A stretch of DNA of 49,205 nt, from NCBI GenBank assembly GCA_027603945.1, contig JADIIU010000098.1:1-49205 (forward strand), in the 5' to 3' direction. Position 1 is the stretch's first letter; each line of letters opens with the position of its first letter. Below the pieces are notes generated by a model that did not search any database, was not told the DNA's origin, and saw only the letters and a program-made list of their open reading frames with translations. The position numbers were made by a program, and so were the translations under genes. This document shows positions 1 through 9,920 of this stretch, piece by piece. This DNA is from Terramyces sp. JEL0728. Taxonomy: Eukaryota > Chytridiomycota > Chytridiomycetes > Rhizophydiales > Terramycetaceae.

Positions 1-212
1 CCCTTTGTATTGTTACTTTGTTGCACTATTCGTCTGGCGCACTCCAATATTTCATACACTACAATTCTCCGGTTGCATACTTGAAAATGTCTGAATATGA
101 ATCGATCCTTTCAATTCCAATGTGCCATGTCTGAACACAATGTTGCAGGAGTTTGTCCAACGTGGTGCTAGAGTTGAAAGTCAATGAACGACATCTATCA
201 TTTACAAAAAAT

Positions 213-968
213 TTATTCATATTCGCTGTACTGGTAGTTCCATAGCCGTTCACCTGCTAAAACGTACTGTGGAATGTAATTTTTAGTTTGTGCTGTACAG
301 CCAACGTAAGCATTAATAGGGTGGTCGGCATAGTTAAAATCAATCATACAAAACTGAGAATCCATGTATTCTACCAACACTCTTCTCCCATAATCATAGG
401 TAGCAATCCCGCAAGTTCTATCTCTGAAATGTAGGACACTTGTAGAGTTGGGCGACAGCTGCCGTTCCATTTCCAACGTAACCATCTGTCCAGAAAGCAC
501 AAAATAAATTTGGTTTGCAAGGTGCTTGCCAATTATTTTGAATTTTGGATCGTAAGCAAAAGTGAGGTCTCTTGGGTTCATTTTGAGTAGGCTGGTGTAC
601 AATCGTCTGGCATGATCAACAAAAATCAGAGTAGAATCTTGAACAACTATCCAAAATGTGCTATTTACCTGGAGGATATATTGCTTGTCTGATGGTATAA
701 CTGCTTCGAGGATTTTCAGCTGTGGGTGAAATGAAATCACCAGCAATCCAGTTTTATATGTTACGGTGCCAACAAATTCCGGACAAGAGGGACAGTTTGA
801 TAGCAGAATCTCACAGTCATTAGTTGGGTTGGAACCGAGTGTTACAGTATTCTTCTTTGAATATTGCAGGGTTTGTCCGAAGGTGAGCCAGGAACATTTT
901 CGGGTCAGAAATTCGTAATCACTCTGCAGCTTTAGATTGAATTTCAAGGGTGCGTTGATTTGGAACAT
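213..968 (-). CDS. DUF1684-family protein
   Basis: This single-exon gene encodes 251 aa. The C-terminal third (about residues 180-245) carries the pattern I associate with DUF1684: a basic RR..VEY stretch, then IDFNYADHPINAYVG, then an AGERLW ending. The N-terminal half has the matching TLGSNPTNDC segment. The biochemical function of the family is unknown to me, and there is no signal peptide or membrane segment. The start is the ATG at 968, with a TATA-like box 24 nt upstream. The TAA stop sits inside AATAAA (plus-strand tttatt at 212-217), so the poly(A) signal overlaps the stop codon. I see no intron, unlike most neighbours. The family call is moderate; the reading frame is secure. Confidence 0.65.
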   Translation of the reverse strand: MFQINAPLKFNLKLQSDYEFLTRKCSWLTFGQTLQYSKKNTVTLGSNPTNDCEILLSNCPSCPEFVGTVTYKTGLLVISFHPQLKILEAVIPSDKQYILQVNSTFWIVVQDSTLIFVDHARRLYTSLLKMNPRDLTFAYDPKFKIIGKHLANQIYFVLSGQMVTLEMERQLSPNSTSVLHFRDRTCGIATYDYGRRVLVEYMDSQFCMIDFNYADHPINAYVGCTAQTKNYIPQYVLAGERLWNYQYSEYE

Positions 969-1670
969 TACATCTTTACGAAAGCTAATTTCTTTTATAC
1001 TCCGCCCTCTGCGTTCAGTTCTCTATACCAAATTTGGCAATGCGGGTTCCCATATCTGAATTACAAGCCAGAGGTAGCAATATTGGCATCTCCTGGGCAG
1101 GAACTCACAAATCACTTTTTCAAACTTTTCGACTTTAACGACCTTTCCAATTTCCCTTTGAATGAATATAAAAGCACTTTTATTTTTGGACTTTTGGTTC
1201 ACGATGAAACATGGAGGATCACATTCAGATGAAACTGAAAGAGCATTTCATGGTCGAAATGGGCTACTGGACGGGGAAATTATTACCAATTAAGATATTA
1301 ATGTGGCAAACTAGGCCATTTCTTGTCCGATTACATCGCCATCAAAGTAAGGCGGTTATTTCGAATAGGTTAGCTTGCGCTTTGGGTCGACAATCTTGAT
1401 TTCGACTATTTAGTTGATCAATTACTGGCACGACTTCTGAAATATGTTAAGTTTATTATTAGTCATGCAGTCTTCCTCTAACTGGCGAAGAACTCTTGAT
1501 CAGGTGCTTGTACGGGATGCTAAAGCATTTGATATTCAAATAATCGCAGAATTGTTCAACCACTTTAACTGCCCATAATACATATTCAATAGTGATAAAA
1601 AAGAAGATGATCCAGATATATAAAGATTCGGATTCAGCAGTGAATATTGGCGCACTGGGTTAATAACAGC
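969..1670. other. Intergenic stretch of about 700 bp
   Basis: This stretch lies upstream of the DUF1684 gene and downstream of the EPT1-like gene. Apart from the TATA box at 992-999, I find no recognisable gene. A short ATG frame on the plus strand at 1465-1578 (37 codons) reads like ordinary protein, but it has no recognisable family and no clear promoter. I leave it unannotated. Confidence 0.4.
992..999 (-). promoter_or_regulatory. TATA box of the DUF1684 gene
   Basis: TATAAAAG on the minus strand lies 24 nt upstream of the ATG at 968. At the usual TATA-to-start spacing, transcription would begin at or very near the ATG. Confidence 0.5.
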
Positions 1671-2761
1671 TTACATGTCGAATAACTGTGGTACACGGGA
1701 AATTAGAGCACCCAAGGCAAATGGCACAACGAGAAAGTTATAACTTGGATATTCAATATGAGTCACATGGTTGAGAATAATTAAAGCATTAATACGTCCA
1801 ATTGCGAATCCCCATGCCAATGCAAAGACAATAGTATTGTCTGGTGCCAAGTGGGTGCCAGCTGTAGCCCACAAGAATGCTGAAAATGCCATGATAAGAT
1901 AAGGGACGGTGGTCAATAGTGCACTAGTTACTGGGATGTTCTTCTTGCCACAAACGTCCAATACCCGCATGATACTGACCGGGATTTGGGTAAAGATCAG
2001 CAAGATCAGCATAATACCAACTGCAAAGTGACCAAACGATAACTCTCCAAGAAACGGCTTGACAAAAGGTAAAACTTGTGCTACGGGTGTTGTCCAAACT
2101 TGTGGTCCAACGAATCCAGAAATACAGAGAGATGAAATGGAAATCAATAGTCCCTCAGTCGGCCCGTTGATATATCCTAAAAATAATGTTCCGGTGTAAT
2201 AAGTTTCCCATGTAGAGAAAAAGAATGCAGTAGCAGCAATTCCAACTGACAATAGTGACCAATTACCCAATCCCAAGCATAATCCAGCAGCATTCAATAG
2301 CGCACCAGTAGTGCAGTTCAAAGCATCAACCCCACTAAATCAAATATCAATTACTGATCAAATAGTTCTCCAAGAGGGGAAGAAGATCCAGTTCTTCTTG
2401 CTTGCTTCCCATCAACGTTATCAAAAGTTGAATATAACCACAATCCAATTCCAAAACTAAAGTAAATCCAAGATGGTCCTGGGGTGTACATGTCTGGCGT
2501 GTATACCAAGAGCAATAAGAAATTGAAAAGCACAAAGACGAATCCTAACAGAGTGATTAAATTAGGTCTGGGTTAATAACAATATTTACGCCATCCATAT
2601 TGGAAAGAGAGTAGCTGCCCAAGTCCAGTATGGCTGCAAAATATACCTGGAGATTGGGGACTGCGTAAGTAATTATTTACCATATCGATTGACGAGTATT
2701 TGTATTTCTTTAATCCATTGAGAGCTTCGTCACTAACTGCGTTTGGATACCACTCCAACAT
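1671..2761 (-). CDS. EPT1: CDP-alcohol phosphotransferase (ethanolamine/choline phosphotransferase)
   Basis: This gene encodes the last step of the Kennedy pathway: phosphocholine or phosphoethanolamine moves from its CDP form to diacylglycerol in the ER membrane. Four exons (2761-2681, 2660-2590, 2567-2355, 2334-1671) are joined across introns of 20, 22 and 20 nt and give 342 aa. The family signature DG-x2-AR-x8-G-x3-D-x3-D is present as [10 protein letters not shown]...GELFDHGVD. The final His and Val of that motif appear only after the third intron is removed. The exon 2 product [10 protein letters not shown] also matches the family after splicing. About eight hydrophobic segments follow. 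The start is set at the internal ATG 2761, just before the conserved N-terminus; upstream sequence in the same frame has a second ATG at 2821. Which headgroup it uses cannot be read here. Confidence 0.88.
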
Positions 2762-2830
2762 TTTTATAACTTGGCTTTTTTTCAAAAAAAATCCATGAAC
2801 AAAAGAGGCAGTCAATGGCATGTCGGTTTA

Positions 2831-4169
2831 TTACAGATTTGCCATTCCGGAAATCAAATCTTCATAGAATGAAACCCCTTCCAAAAAGATATTTTCGTTC
2901 AAATATTCATTGTGGTCGTGCAAAAGGACAGGTGTGTTTTTGATTGCTGAAATGCCAAACGCAGGCACGCCGATTTGTCGAAGGAACCTAGAATCGGTAG
3001 CAGCGGGGAAGATTTCAGGTTCAATTGCAACATTGTGCTTTTTTGCCACAGTTTGCACCACTTGCCATTGCTTGTGTTCACTTAGCTTGGTGGATGGTGC
3101 TCCATCAAACTTTTGAACTGTGGTAACTTCAACGTCGTATTCAGCACACCATTTTCTAACCATCTTTTCGAATTCTTTGTGGTTTACAGTTGGTGCGATT
3201 CTAATATCAACTCCTGCCTCTGCTTCTTCGTGCACGACATTGTGCTGCACTCCTGCCTTAAGAATGGTGACGTTCGTAGTTGTAACCTAGATCAGTATGG
3301 ACTTACGTCACCCAGAGTGAATGGTTTTCCGTCTTGAGTCAATTCGAATTCCAAACGCCTCTGTTCAGAATCTATTGTTACAAAAGGGTACCTCTGAATG
3401 CAAGAAATTTATCCAGAGTTTTCAATAAGCGATAAGTCGCAGATGGCTCGATAAATTTGCTACCATGCCCTGGAATTAATTGTCAACGACCTGCGTTTCC
3501 TTTTGCCTTCAGCGTCAACCACCAAGGCGATCTTTCGCCATAGTACAATTTGAAAGCATTCTTTTCATTTGCAAGTCCTGCCATTACCTTGGTTTACCTT
3601 CATCTAATGCGAAGCCAGCGTTCAGTTCTTTAAACTCCTTACTCTTCACAAACAACTGCATTCCGTCACGACCGCCAATTTCTTCATCTGGAACCCTACA
3701 TTAACTTTGGAATACCATGTAAGATGCAAAGTCCTCTTGAATTTCTTGTTTTGCTGCAGCAGCTTTCTAATAGCTTCCATATACCATATCCCAACACACT
3801 TCATATCTTGCGCACCCCTAGCAACAATATCGCCGTTGTCTAGTTTAACTGCGTCAAACGGAGGGTGTTTCCAAAGCTGTTCAGAAACAGGAACAACATC
3901 AGTGTGACTGTTTAAAATCAATGATTTTTGAGTTGGATCTGTTCCAGGTACAGTCATAATCACCAGGGGCTTTCCTTGTACAAGCTAAATGAGATGAATT
4001 GTACTTCAACAGTTTTGCATTCAAGTTGCAGCTCTTTTGCGTATTTTTTAAGGAACGCAGTGCATGCTGCATAGTCCGGTGCTGGCTGTACAGTTTTAAT
4101 TCGGAGATATTCTCTGAATCTGGTCACTGCAACGTCTTCGACTTTAGCCTTCTTGGTTTGTGGGGACAT
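2831..4169 (-). CDS. ACY1: Aminoacylase-1-like M20 metallopeptidase
   Basis: Predicted to hydrolyse N-acyl-L-amino acids in the cytosol. Seven exons (4169-4005, 3984-3716, 3695-3598, 3577-3491, 3469-3392, 3371-3307, 3286-2831) with introns of 20, 20, 20, 21, 20 and 20 nt give 405 aa, close to the 408 aa of human ACY1. M20 landmarks are visible: the metal-binding SHTDVVPV, the ARGAQDMKC segment, VPDEEIGG (catalytic Glu pair, created only by splicing intron 2), YGERSPWW, and LLHDHNE near the C-terminus. It co-aligns with the animal enzyme from [12 protein letters not shown] onward. The stop TAA overlaps AATAAA. The neighbouring P450 gene ends only 32 bp upstream on the same strand. The GTCGTT donor of intron 4 is unusual. 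Confidence 0.9.
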
Positions 4170-4201
4170 TTTCAAGATTGCAGGAAAAATTAACACCAGA
4201 T

Positions 4202-5861
4202 TTATTTTCTCTTTGTAAATTTCAAATGGACATGTTTGGTTGTTTTAAGAGTAGCTTCGGTGAAGGAAGCTAGTGGGTCTCCGCCTGGAGGAATGCTGAT
4301 TTTATAATTCTGCGAAAGCATGATCAACACAACCAGCATTTCCACTTCTGCAAATCTTCTGCCAATGCATGCGCGAGGACCCTCAGAAAATGGAGTGAAA
4401 GCATATCGTTCAAATTCATAAAAACCACGAATGGTGGTATCGGTTTGGATCTTTTCGCGCACCTTTTCAGCAGATTTGGCACATTCAGGATCTTGAAACC
4501 ATCTTTCTGGCCTGAACTTTGCTGCATCCTTTCCCCAATACTTTTCATCGTACTGTACGCCATGCGAATGAATGAATATATCAGAACCGTCCGGGATAAT
4601 GTACTTGCCAAGGCTTTGGTTTCCTACGGTCAGCTTTGGCACAGCAACAACGGCTGGATATAGTCGAAGAGTTTCATTGATGATTGCCTACCATTAAATG
4701 ATATATACAAAACAGTACGGTACTTGATTGGTGTTCTTGTAGTCCGGCGGGTTGTTCCCACAGGTGCTCATGACTTCTTCATACAAACGAGCTTGTACTT
4801 CTGGATGGAGTGCAAGTAACGTAAGAATGTAGTTTAGTGTGCCAGCAGAAGTTTCATGACTAGTTAGCAAAAGCATACCCTGCAAACATGAAAATAAAAA
4901 TATTTCCAACAAGTTCTTCTTCCGTAAACGTATCGCTGTCTCCTTGGCAAGCTTTAACCATGGAAGATAACAAATTGCTCTTGTCAATGTTTTCTGGTTT
5001 CCTAGCCCAGGCAACAAATCCTTTCAAGTAGCTGTGGAACTCTATCGTTAATACAAGCTACCATCGAAATTTTGTTTCTGTAATTGCAAACTTTTGATTG
5101 GGAGATTATATGCAAAGTTGGGAGTCAAAATGAATTTAAAGAGGTTGTGGGAAACAAAAGTCAGGCTTTGTTTCAAAGTTTGGTGATATCCCGGTGGTTT
5201 GTCCTCTGGATTATCCACCCAGTTCAATCTTGTCCCAAAGCTGGCTGCGGAAATAACACCCAAAGCAAGATAAAACAGATCTACAGTAACATCAATCATC
5301 CCATTGATTTCACCACTAGTTTCCCAATGGTCCATCATCTGTTGGCAGGTTCTAACAGCTTCCTGGTGTACTAAAATAGTATTGCGTTCCGAGAATTGAG
5401 GAGATACAAATTTACGATCTAGTTTATAAATAGTTACGTCTCTTCCATTCTTTCCCCTCCAAAGTCAGTATATTTTCTCCAAAGATCTGCAATACATTGT
5501 AGTACTTTACAGGTTTAATAAATCCATTCTTTTTTTCAACTGTTTCCTGAATGAGGTCGGCGTCTGCGATTGACGCTACTATGAGATCCGGCGAAACAAT
5601 AAAAGTAATCCTGTCTTCTCCACGATACCTATCATACCTGTGGTTATAATTGAAATCGATTGGCATTGTTAAAAAGGACGGCAGATTATATCCTATTCTT
5701 TCGAATATTAGTTGAAATGGCAGATAAACTTTTCTAATGTCCAGTTTCGCATTTGGATTCAATTTTTTAATTAGTGCTACTTTTCTGTTGACCGATGCTA
5801 TGCAAATGACTGCCGCTGTTGCTATTGCAACTCCAGCAGAGATTAGCAATTTTGAAAACAT
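4202..5861 (-). CDS. Cytochrome P450 (paralogue A)
   Basis: A membrane-anchored haem-thiolate monooxygenase of 526 aa; the substrate is unknown. Exons 5861-5438, 5418-5062, 5041-4879, 4859-4709 and 4687-4202 are joined by introns of 19, 20, 19 and 21 nt. An N-terminal hydrophobic anchor (residues 4-22) is followed by the C-helix WKRHRK, the I-helix AGHETSAGT (built across intron 3), the K-helix NETLRLYP, and the Cys-ligand loop FSEGPRACIGRRFAE. The start at 5861 lies 25 bp after the stop of the next gene, so the two are packed head to tail. The stop overlaps AATAAA. It is a clear paralogue of the P450 at 9921-11688: three exons match exactly in length (357, 151 and 486 nt). Confidence 0.92.
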
Positions 5862-5886
5862 AAAGAGTCTGTGCGACAATTGAGAT

Positions 5887-6732
5887 TTATTTTTGATTGA
5901 GCGACCCAATATCTTTGACTGCGTTCCATAACTGAGCAACATTCATACTTGAATCAATTTCAACCTTGTCATTGACATCAAAAGTTATGTGAACTGCTTT
6001 GGAAGAGAACCGCAATTTACCATTGTGCAGTTGCTCAAAGTTGATTGGATCATTACCAACCGTTTCAACCAAATCCAGGCTTATTTCCAGCTTTTTAAGT
6101 TCGATTTCCACAGCTGCAGCAGCACTTTTATGGGTAGAGACGGTTTTCGCACCAAATTCATCGTCGTGCAATTGATTTGATCCCATATACTGTCGCACAT
6201 CAAAATGCTTTTCCAAATACTCTTTTCCCATGGTAGTCAAGTAAGTTTGAAGCGGGCCAAACTGTTTTGATTTTTTCATGCATTCATCTACCTTGTATTT
6301 TGGAACAAGAATACCATTATCGGATAATTCATGAAAATTTCGGATATCGTTTTCAAGGATGACTAGTTGCTCTTGATTGATAGATAACGATTCCAGGATT
6401 TTTTCATCATCTCGAATAGTGTCGCACGGTTGGAGGGCATGCGGGTCTTTCTTTGTGAAGCTTTGGTCAAATACGTTGCAAATGTGTGGTTGGTTCAGCG
6501 CATGGACTACTGGCAGGATGCATCCAAAGTCAGTGGCAGAATAAATGCACAAGTTAAAGTACGGAGCCAAAGCCGAAAGAAATGTTTCAATATCGGAACG
6601 AAGGTAGATAAAAGTCCCTTTGATTAGCATGTCTGGCTTGCAATCAGGAATTTTGGTTTCGGTCGAGTAACAAAAAGTATTAATCCAGTCAATTAATAAC
6701 ACAAGTTTCTTGCAATCGAATTGGGCAGTCAT
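5887..6732 (-). CDS. FCP1/TIM50-like HAD-fold protein, probably non-catalytic
   Basis: Single exon, 281 aa. The N-terminal part (residues 9-190) follows the FCP1/TIM50 layout: LVLLID at strand 1, a motif around residue 45 where a phosphatase would have RPG, ETFLSALAPYF.LCIYSA at strand 2, and LVILEND near strand 4. The FCP1 phosphatase signature DxDx(T/V) reads DWINT here, so the second Asp is replaced by Ile; activity is doubtful, as in TIM50 proteins. No presequence or membrane segment is visible, so mitochondrial TIM50 itself is not supported. The C-terminal 90 aa are not recognised. A TATAAGT box lies about 26 nt upstream of ATG 6732. The TAA stop overlaps AATAAA. Confidence 0.6.
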   Translation of the reverse strand: MTAQFDCKKLVLLIDWINTFCYSTETKIPDCKPDMLIKGTFIYLRSDIETFLSALAPYFNLCIYSATDFGCILPVVHALNQPHICNVFDQSFTKKDPHALQPCDTIRDDEKILESLSINQEQLVILENDIRNFHELSDNGILVPKYKVDECMKKSKQFGPLQTYLTTMGKEYLEKHFDVRQYMGSNQLHDDEFGAKTVSTHKSAAAAVEIELKKLEISLDLVETVGNDPINFEQLHNGKLRFSSKAVHITFDVNDKVEIDSSMNVAQLWNAVKDIGSLNQK

Positions 6733-7050
6733 AATGGAAGCGCTGAAAACTGGGGCTACTTATAGCGCATGAATTCTCACGCGTTTGCATGAATCTCGAA
6801 TCACTGTTATGGAAACAACGGATAATATGATAAGGGAAAATTTCAAATTTCAAAGAGAATACTATGAACTCTGGGAGGTTGCAATAAGCCAACTTCTACA
6901 GGGTATCTGGGCCATCTGCCAGTCTCGGCATACAGCTGGCATGGAACTAGAGGTATCCTACCATTTTTTCAAATACTCGGTCAGCTGCGGTTATTGTTGC
7001 CACTGAATTGAATAGAACTATGGGCAACCAATATGAAAAATAATCTTAAT
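6733..7050. other. Intergenic region upstream of the HAD-fold gene
   Basis: About 320 bp. Beyond the TATA-like box at 6758-6764 I see no gene, repeat or RNA structure. Confidence 0.4.
6758..6764 (-). promoter_or_regulatory. TATA-like box of the HAD-fold gene
   Basis: TATAAGT on the minus strand lies about 26 nt upstream of the ATG at 6732, the same short spacing as at several other genes here. Confidence 0.4.
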
Positions 7051-8201
7051 TTATTGTCGCTTGCGGTTTAATGAAGCCATTTTGAATTCTGGAACTTTAT
7101 AAGCCAGACTTTCAACTCCAGTACTTGGAGAAAACTGAAAGTCGCTAAAAGTATTACGTTTATCCAGAACCCCTTCATTACGAAGCTTTTCCAAATGCTG
7201 CAAATCTGGTTGGTAATGTGGGACTTCTGGAATCAATTGTCCAAACCCTACTCCTGTTTTAGGAGAGTAATTGAATTCCGCGTTGCTCTTGTTGATGTGT
7301 TTTAATTTTGAATTTTCAAGTACTCCATCAAATGAGGGTATTGTAACTGTCGGTATGGCATTGACGCCTGATTTTGGAGAGTAAGTGAAATCTGCAGATC
7401 TTCTTTTCTTTGGGGTTGATTCTTGGTTGACTACACTGGTTGTAGCAGATTCAAATGAAATACTAGTTTTTAGTTTCGTTGGTCTTTGTTCGCCAACGGT
7501 GTTTGAACGGTAGAATCTTTGTTGTGAATCAGTAGTCAACGAGCCATAATATGTGGCAAGCACGGTGTCAGAATTCCTTTTGGTTTGTGGATAATCAAAA
7601 GAAGATCTTGGAATGAAATCCGAGCTTCTCTTGGAGGATAGAGTCGCACGCGCGTATGGTGGTCGTTCAACGCTGTTCTTCCTTGGCGAACTCATGGTGA
7701 ATGCTTTGCGGACATTTTCTGGTCTTGTAGTATACGTGGTTAGCGAACTTTGATTGGAAGAAGAGCTTTTTGATATCCCTCTCGATAAACTCGCGGTTGA
7801 GCCCTTGGAAATCGCTCTCGATAATTCATTTGACGATAACGACCGGGAAGACTGATTTTTTTCAATTAGTTTCGCAAGAGTCCCAGTGTCGCTAATCCTG
7901 TCTCCTTTCTTTTTTGGATATCCCAGTTCTGCACCAGACGTTGGCTACCATTAGCAAAAATTACATTCACTTTTCGTTTTCTGTAAAAGTAGTACCAAGA
8001 GAAGTATAAAATCATTAGTAAAAATATTCCAGCAACGATAGAGACCGCAAGCACGAATCCCAGCTGCTCTGTCTGGTTTGGGCTTTGCGCACTGTCTCTA
8101 ACATGTTGTCCAAATGTTTCTTGGCTAGCAGGAATATCTGTTGGTGTAGGGAGTGAGCTGGCAATATTTACAGTGCTGCTTGGTATTAGACTTGAATTCA
8201 T
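7051..8201 (-). CDS. Single-pass membrane protein with SPxxGV repeats
   Basis: Two exons (8201-7965, 7944-7051) joined by a 20-nt intron (GTAATTTTTGCTAATGGTAG) give 376 aa. Without splicing the frame stops shortly after the membrane segment; with splicing it runs on for a further 297 residues. A Ser/Thr-rich N-terminus of about 47 residues precedes one hydrophobic segment (about 49-70, ending FYRKRKV). The long Ser/Arg-rich cytoplasmic tail holds three copies of a F-x-(Y/F)-SP-x-(T/S)-GV motif. The design resembles fungal single-pass plasma-membrane or wall-sensor proteins, but I recognise no family. The stop overlaps AATAAA. Confidence 0.75.
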
Positions 8202-8327
8202 TGTCCCTTAATTTAGTAAAGGACAGTAGTCCCTTTTTATTCTGGTGTACCGTTTATTCGAGTCCCCGCTCGCTAAATCACTCCATTAATCAAAGCCAAA
8301 ATACTACGAGGCTCATGGAATATCGGG

Positions 8328-8867
8328 TTATTTATTTAATTTACGAGCGGTATGTCCACGAAATTCCAGATTGTCGGCATGTCCTTCCCGAAAGCATCGG
8401 TTGCAGTATACATCATCGTCGCACTCTTTACAAATTACTTGGCCATCCTCATTACATATACAGCACCAACTATCTGTTTCGTCTTTGAAATCATCCAATT
8501 TTGGGGCGGCTGGAACACTCCCGACGGGTTTCTTGTTTCTGATTACTGCTTTATCAACTTTAACCTGTCCTAGTTCAGATAATCGTCGCTCGAATTTCTT
8601 TAGTTCGTCTTTTTCAATTTCGCCGTATTTCGATTCAAGTTTAACTTCGTCTCGGATTTGTTTCAATAATAGATCTGCTTCCTCTGACAGCGGCTCCTGT
8701 GTAGTTGGAGATTTTGAAATAACGTCCACTACTTGGTCGAAATCTACAAAAGTTGCTTGGGGAAGTTTGATGTGGATTGGCTCCTCAGCAATAATTTCAT
8801 CTAAATCAATATCATTCAGCAGATCCTTGTCATTGAGCAAGTCTGCCAGGATTTTATCATCGTCCAT
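8328..8867 (-). CDS. ANCHR/ZFYVE19-like zinc-finger protein (no FYVE domain)
   Basis: Single exon, 179 aa. The C-terminal 45 residues (WCCICNEDGQ, CKECDDDVYC, RCFREGH) match the B-box-like zinc finger at the C-terminus of animal ANCHR (ZFYVE19), the abscission-checkpoint regulator that binds VPS4 and CHMP4 proteins. The N-terminal half is acidic and helical, with LLND and LDEI segments that could act like MIT-interacting motifs, but the N-terminal FYVE finger of the animal protein is absent. The start is the ATG at 8867. The end reads AATAAATAA, so the poly(A) signal abuts the stop. A role with ESCRT-III in late cytokinesis is inference from the family. Confidence 0.7.
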   Translation of the reverse strand: MDDDKILADLLNDKDLLNDIDLDEIIAEEPIHIKLPQATFVDFDQVVDVISKSPTTQEPLSEEADLLLKQIRDEVKLESKYGEIEKDELKKFERRLSELGQVKVDKAVIRNKKPVGSVPAAPKLDDFKDETDSWCCICNEDGQVICKECDDDVYCNRCFREGHADNLEFRGHTARKLNK

Positions 8868-8905
8868 CTCAAAATAGTAAAAAACTGTTACCAAAAAAGT
8901 TAATA

Positions 8906-9253
8906 TTAAAACCGCAAGTGTCCGTGATGATGATGATGGAATTGTTGGAAAGGGCCGTAATGGTGGTATCGGTTACATCCAGTGAACTGTATGGCACCAT
9001 CACATAAGCTTTTGGCTGTGGATCCTGGGATGTATGGTTCAGCGCCAGTAGGCTGCGTGTAAGACAAGGCAGGGTGGTAGCCGCTGCTTGGAGAGGAAGG
9101 TAGACCGTCCTCAAAAGTGATAGGTGAAACTGGATGTGGATGTCTTGGATCATCCCAAGTGGAGACACCTGTATTTGTGTTGACAAAGTAATGCTGCTGA
9201 TGTAGAGGATCCCATATTGGCATGAATCCTGGGAGTACTAGATTTGGGTTCAT
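8906..9253 (-). CDS. WW-domain protein with His-rich tail (copy 1)
   Basis: Single exon, 115 aa. A WW domain occupies residues 7-38 (LPGF...HQQHYFVNTNTGVSTWDDPR). The first signature Trp is replaced by Phe; the second Trp and the DP are present. The last 20 residues include HHHHHGHLRF, a possible metal-binding tail. It looks like a diverged neighbour of the next gene (9349-9828): the same WW core (YFVNTNTGVSTWDDPR against YYVNTKTGISSWDDPR) and a His-rich end, without the Gly/Ala-rich middle. WW domains bind proline-rich ligands. The frame is open and supported by the domain, but the region between the WW domain and the tail is low in information. Confidence 0.65.
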   Translation of the reverse strand: MNPNLVLPGFMPIWDPLHQQHYFVNTNTGVSTWDDPRHPHPVSPITFEDGLPSSPSSGYHPALSYTQPTGAEPYIPGSTAKSLCDGAIQFTGCNRYHHYGPFQQFHHHHHGHLRF

Positions 9254-9348
9254 TGCTATTTCGCTGGCCTGGGTCTATTTATACGGCGGGAACAATGTTG
9301 TCAGCGGGTTGAAACAGAGAAGCTTAAAGAAAATGAATTTATTAGCTA

Positions 9349-9828
9349 TTAAAAGAAACCATGATGGCCATGATGGTGGTGGTGGTGATGGCCATGATGC
9401 TGATTGTGATGTGAACCAAAAACTGAACCAATGCCATTTCCATGGTGATGATGATTTCTATTCATATTTTCACCAATAAACATACCACCCAGTGCACCAA
9501 GTGCAAGACCGGCAGCACCAGCAGCAGCTCCAGTTGCCAAACCATTCATGGCACCGTTCTGAGGTGGTGGAGGCTGTTGTGGGTATTGCTGGCTACCTGC
9601 TGGATAACCATACGGATTGGCAGGTCTATATTGTGGGTTCTGAATAGTTGGGGTGTATGGAGGTGGTGTGTTGGTTTGTAAAGTTGGCTGGTAACTTTGA
9701 GGTGCTCGGGGATCGTCCCAGCTTGAGATGCCTGTTTTAGTGTTGACATAGTAGTAGCGTTGATAGTTTTGATCCCATTGAGCAATATAGCCTGGAGGAA
9801 GTGGTTGGCTGGTGTGGTTTTGATTCAT
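9349..9828 (-). CDS. WWM1-like WW-domain protein with His-rich tail (copy 2)
   Basis: Single exon, 159 aa. It has a WW domain at residues 9-41 (LPPGY...YQRYYYVNTKTGISSWDDPR), a Pro/Gln-rich linker, a Gly/Ala-rich hydrophobic stretch (GAAAGAAGLALGALGG) and a His-rich C-terminus ending HHGHHGFF. The order WW, PQ-rich linker, glycine-rich hydrophobic patch and polar tail is that of yeast WWM1, which interacts with the metacaspase; that partner is inference. The first signature Trp is again aromatic-substituted (Tyr). An AATAAA lies a few bases past the stop. With 8906-9253 it forms a tandem pair. Confidence 0.75.
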   Translation of the reverse strand: MNQNHTSQPLPPGYIAQWDQNYQRYYYVNTKTGISSWDDPRAPQSYQPTLQTNTPPPYTPTIQNPQYRPANPYGYPAGSQQYPQQPPPPQNGAMNGLATGAAAGAAGLALGALGGMFIGENMNRNHHHHGNGIGSVFGSHHNQHHGHHHHHHHGHHGFF

Positions 9829-9920
9829 ACAGGGAAGAAATTATTGCCCTGTCTAAAACCTGATGGCTTGGATCAGCTGTCTAACAGTTTCATGGAACAA
9901 TGGTACCAAAAAATAGAATT

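Noticed and set aside
960..1399. Plus-strand frames of 90 and 62 codons upstream of the DUF1684 gene
   Set aside because: The first starts with TTG, overlaps the DUF1684 promoter and has no family features. The second lacks a recognisable domain or a splice continuation.
5887..6732. Mitochondrial TIM50 as the identity of the HAD-fold gene
   Set aside because: No presequence or membrane helix is visible, so I only call it FCP1/TIM50-like.
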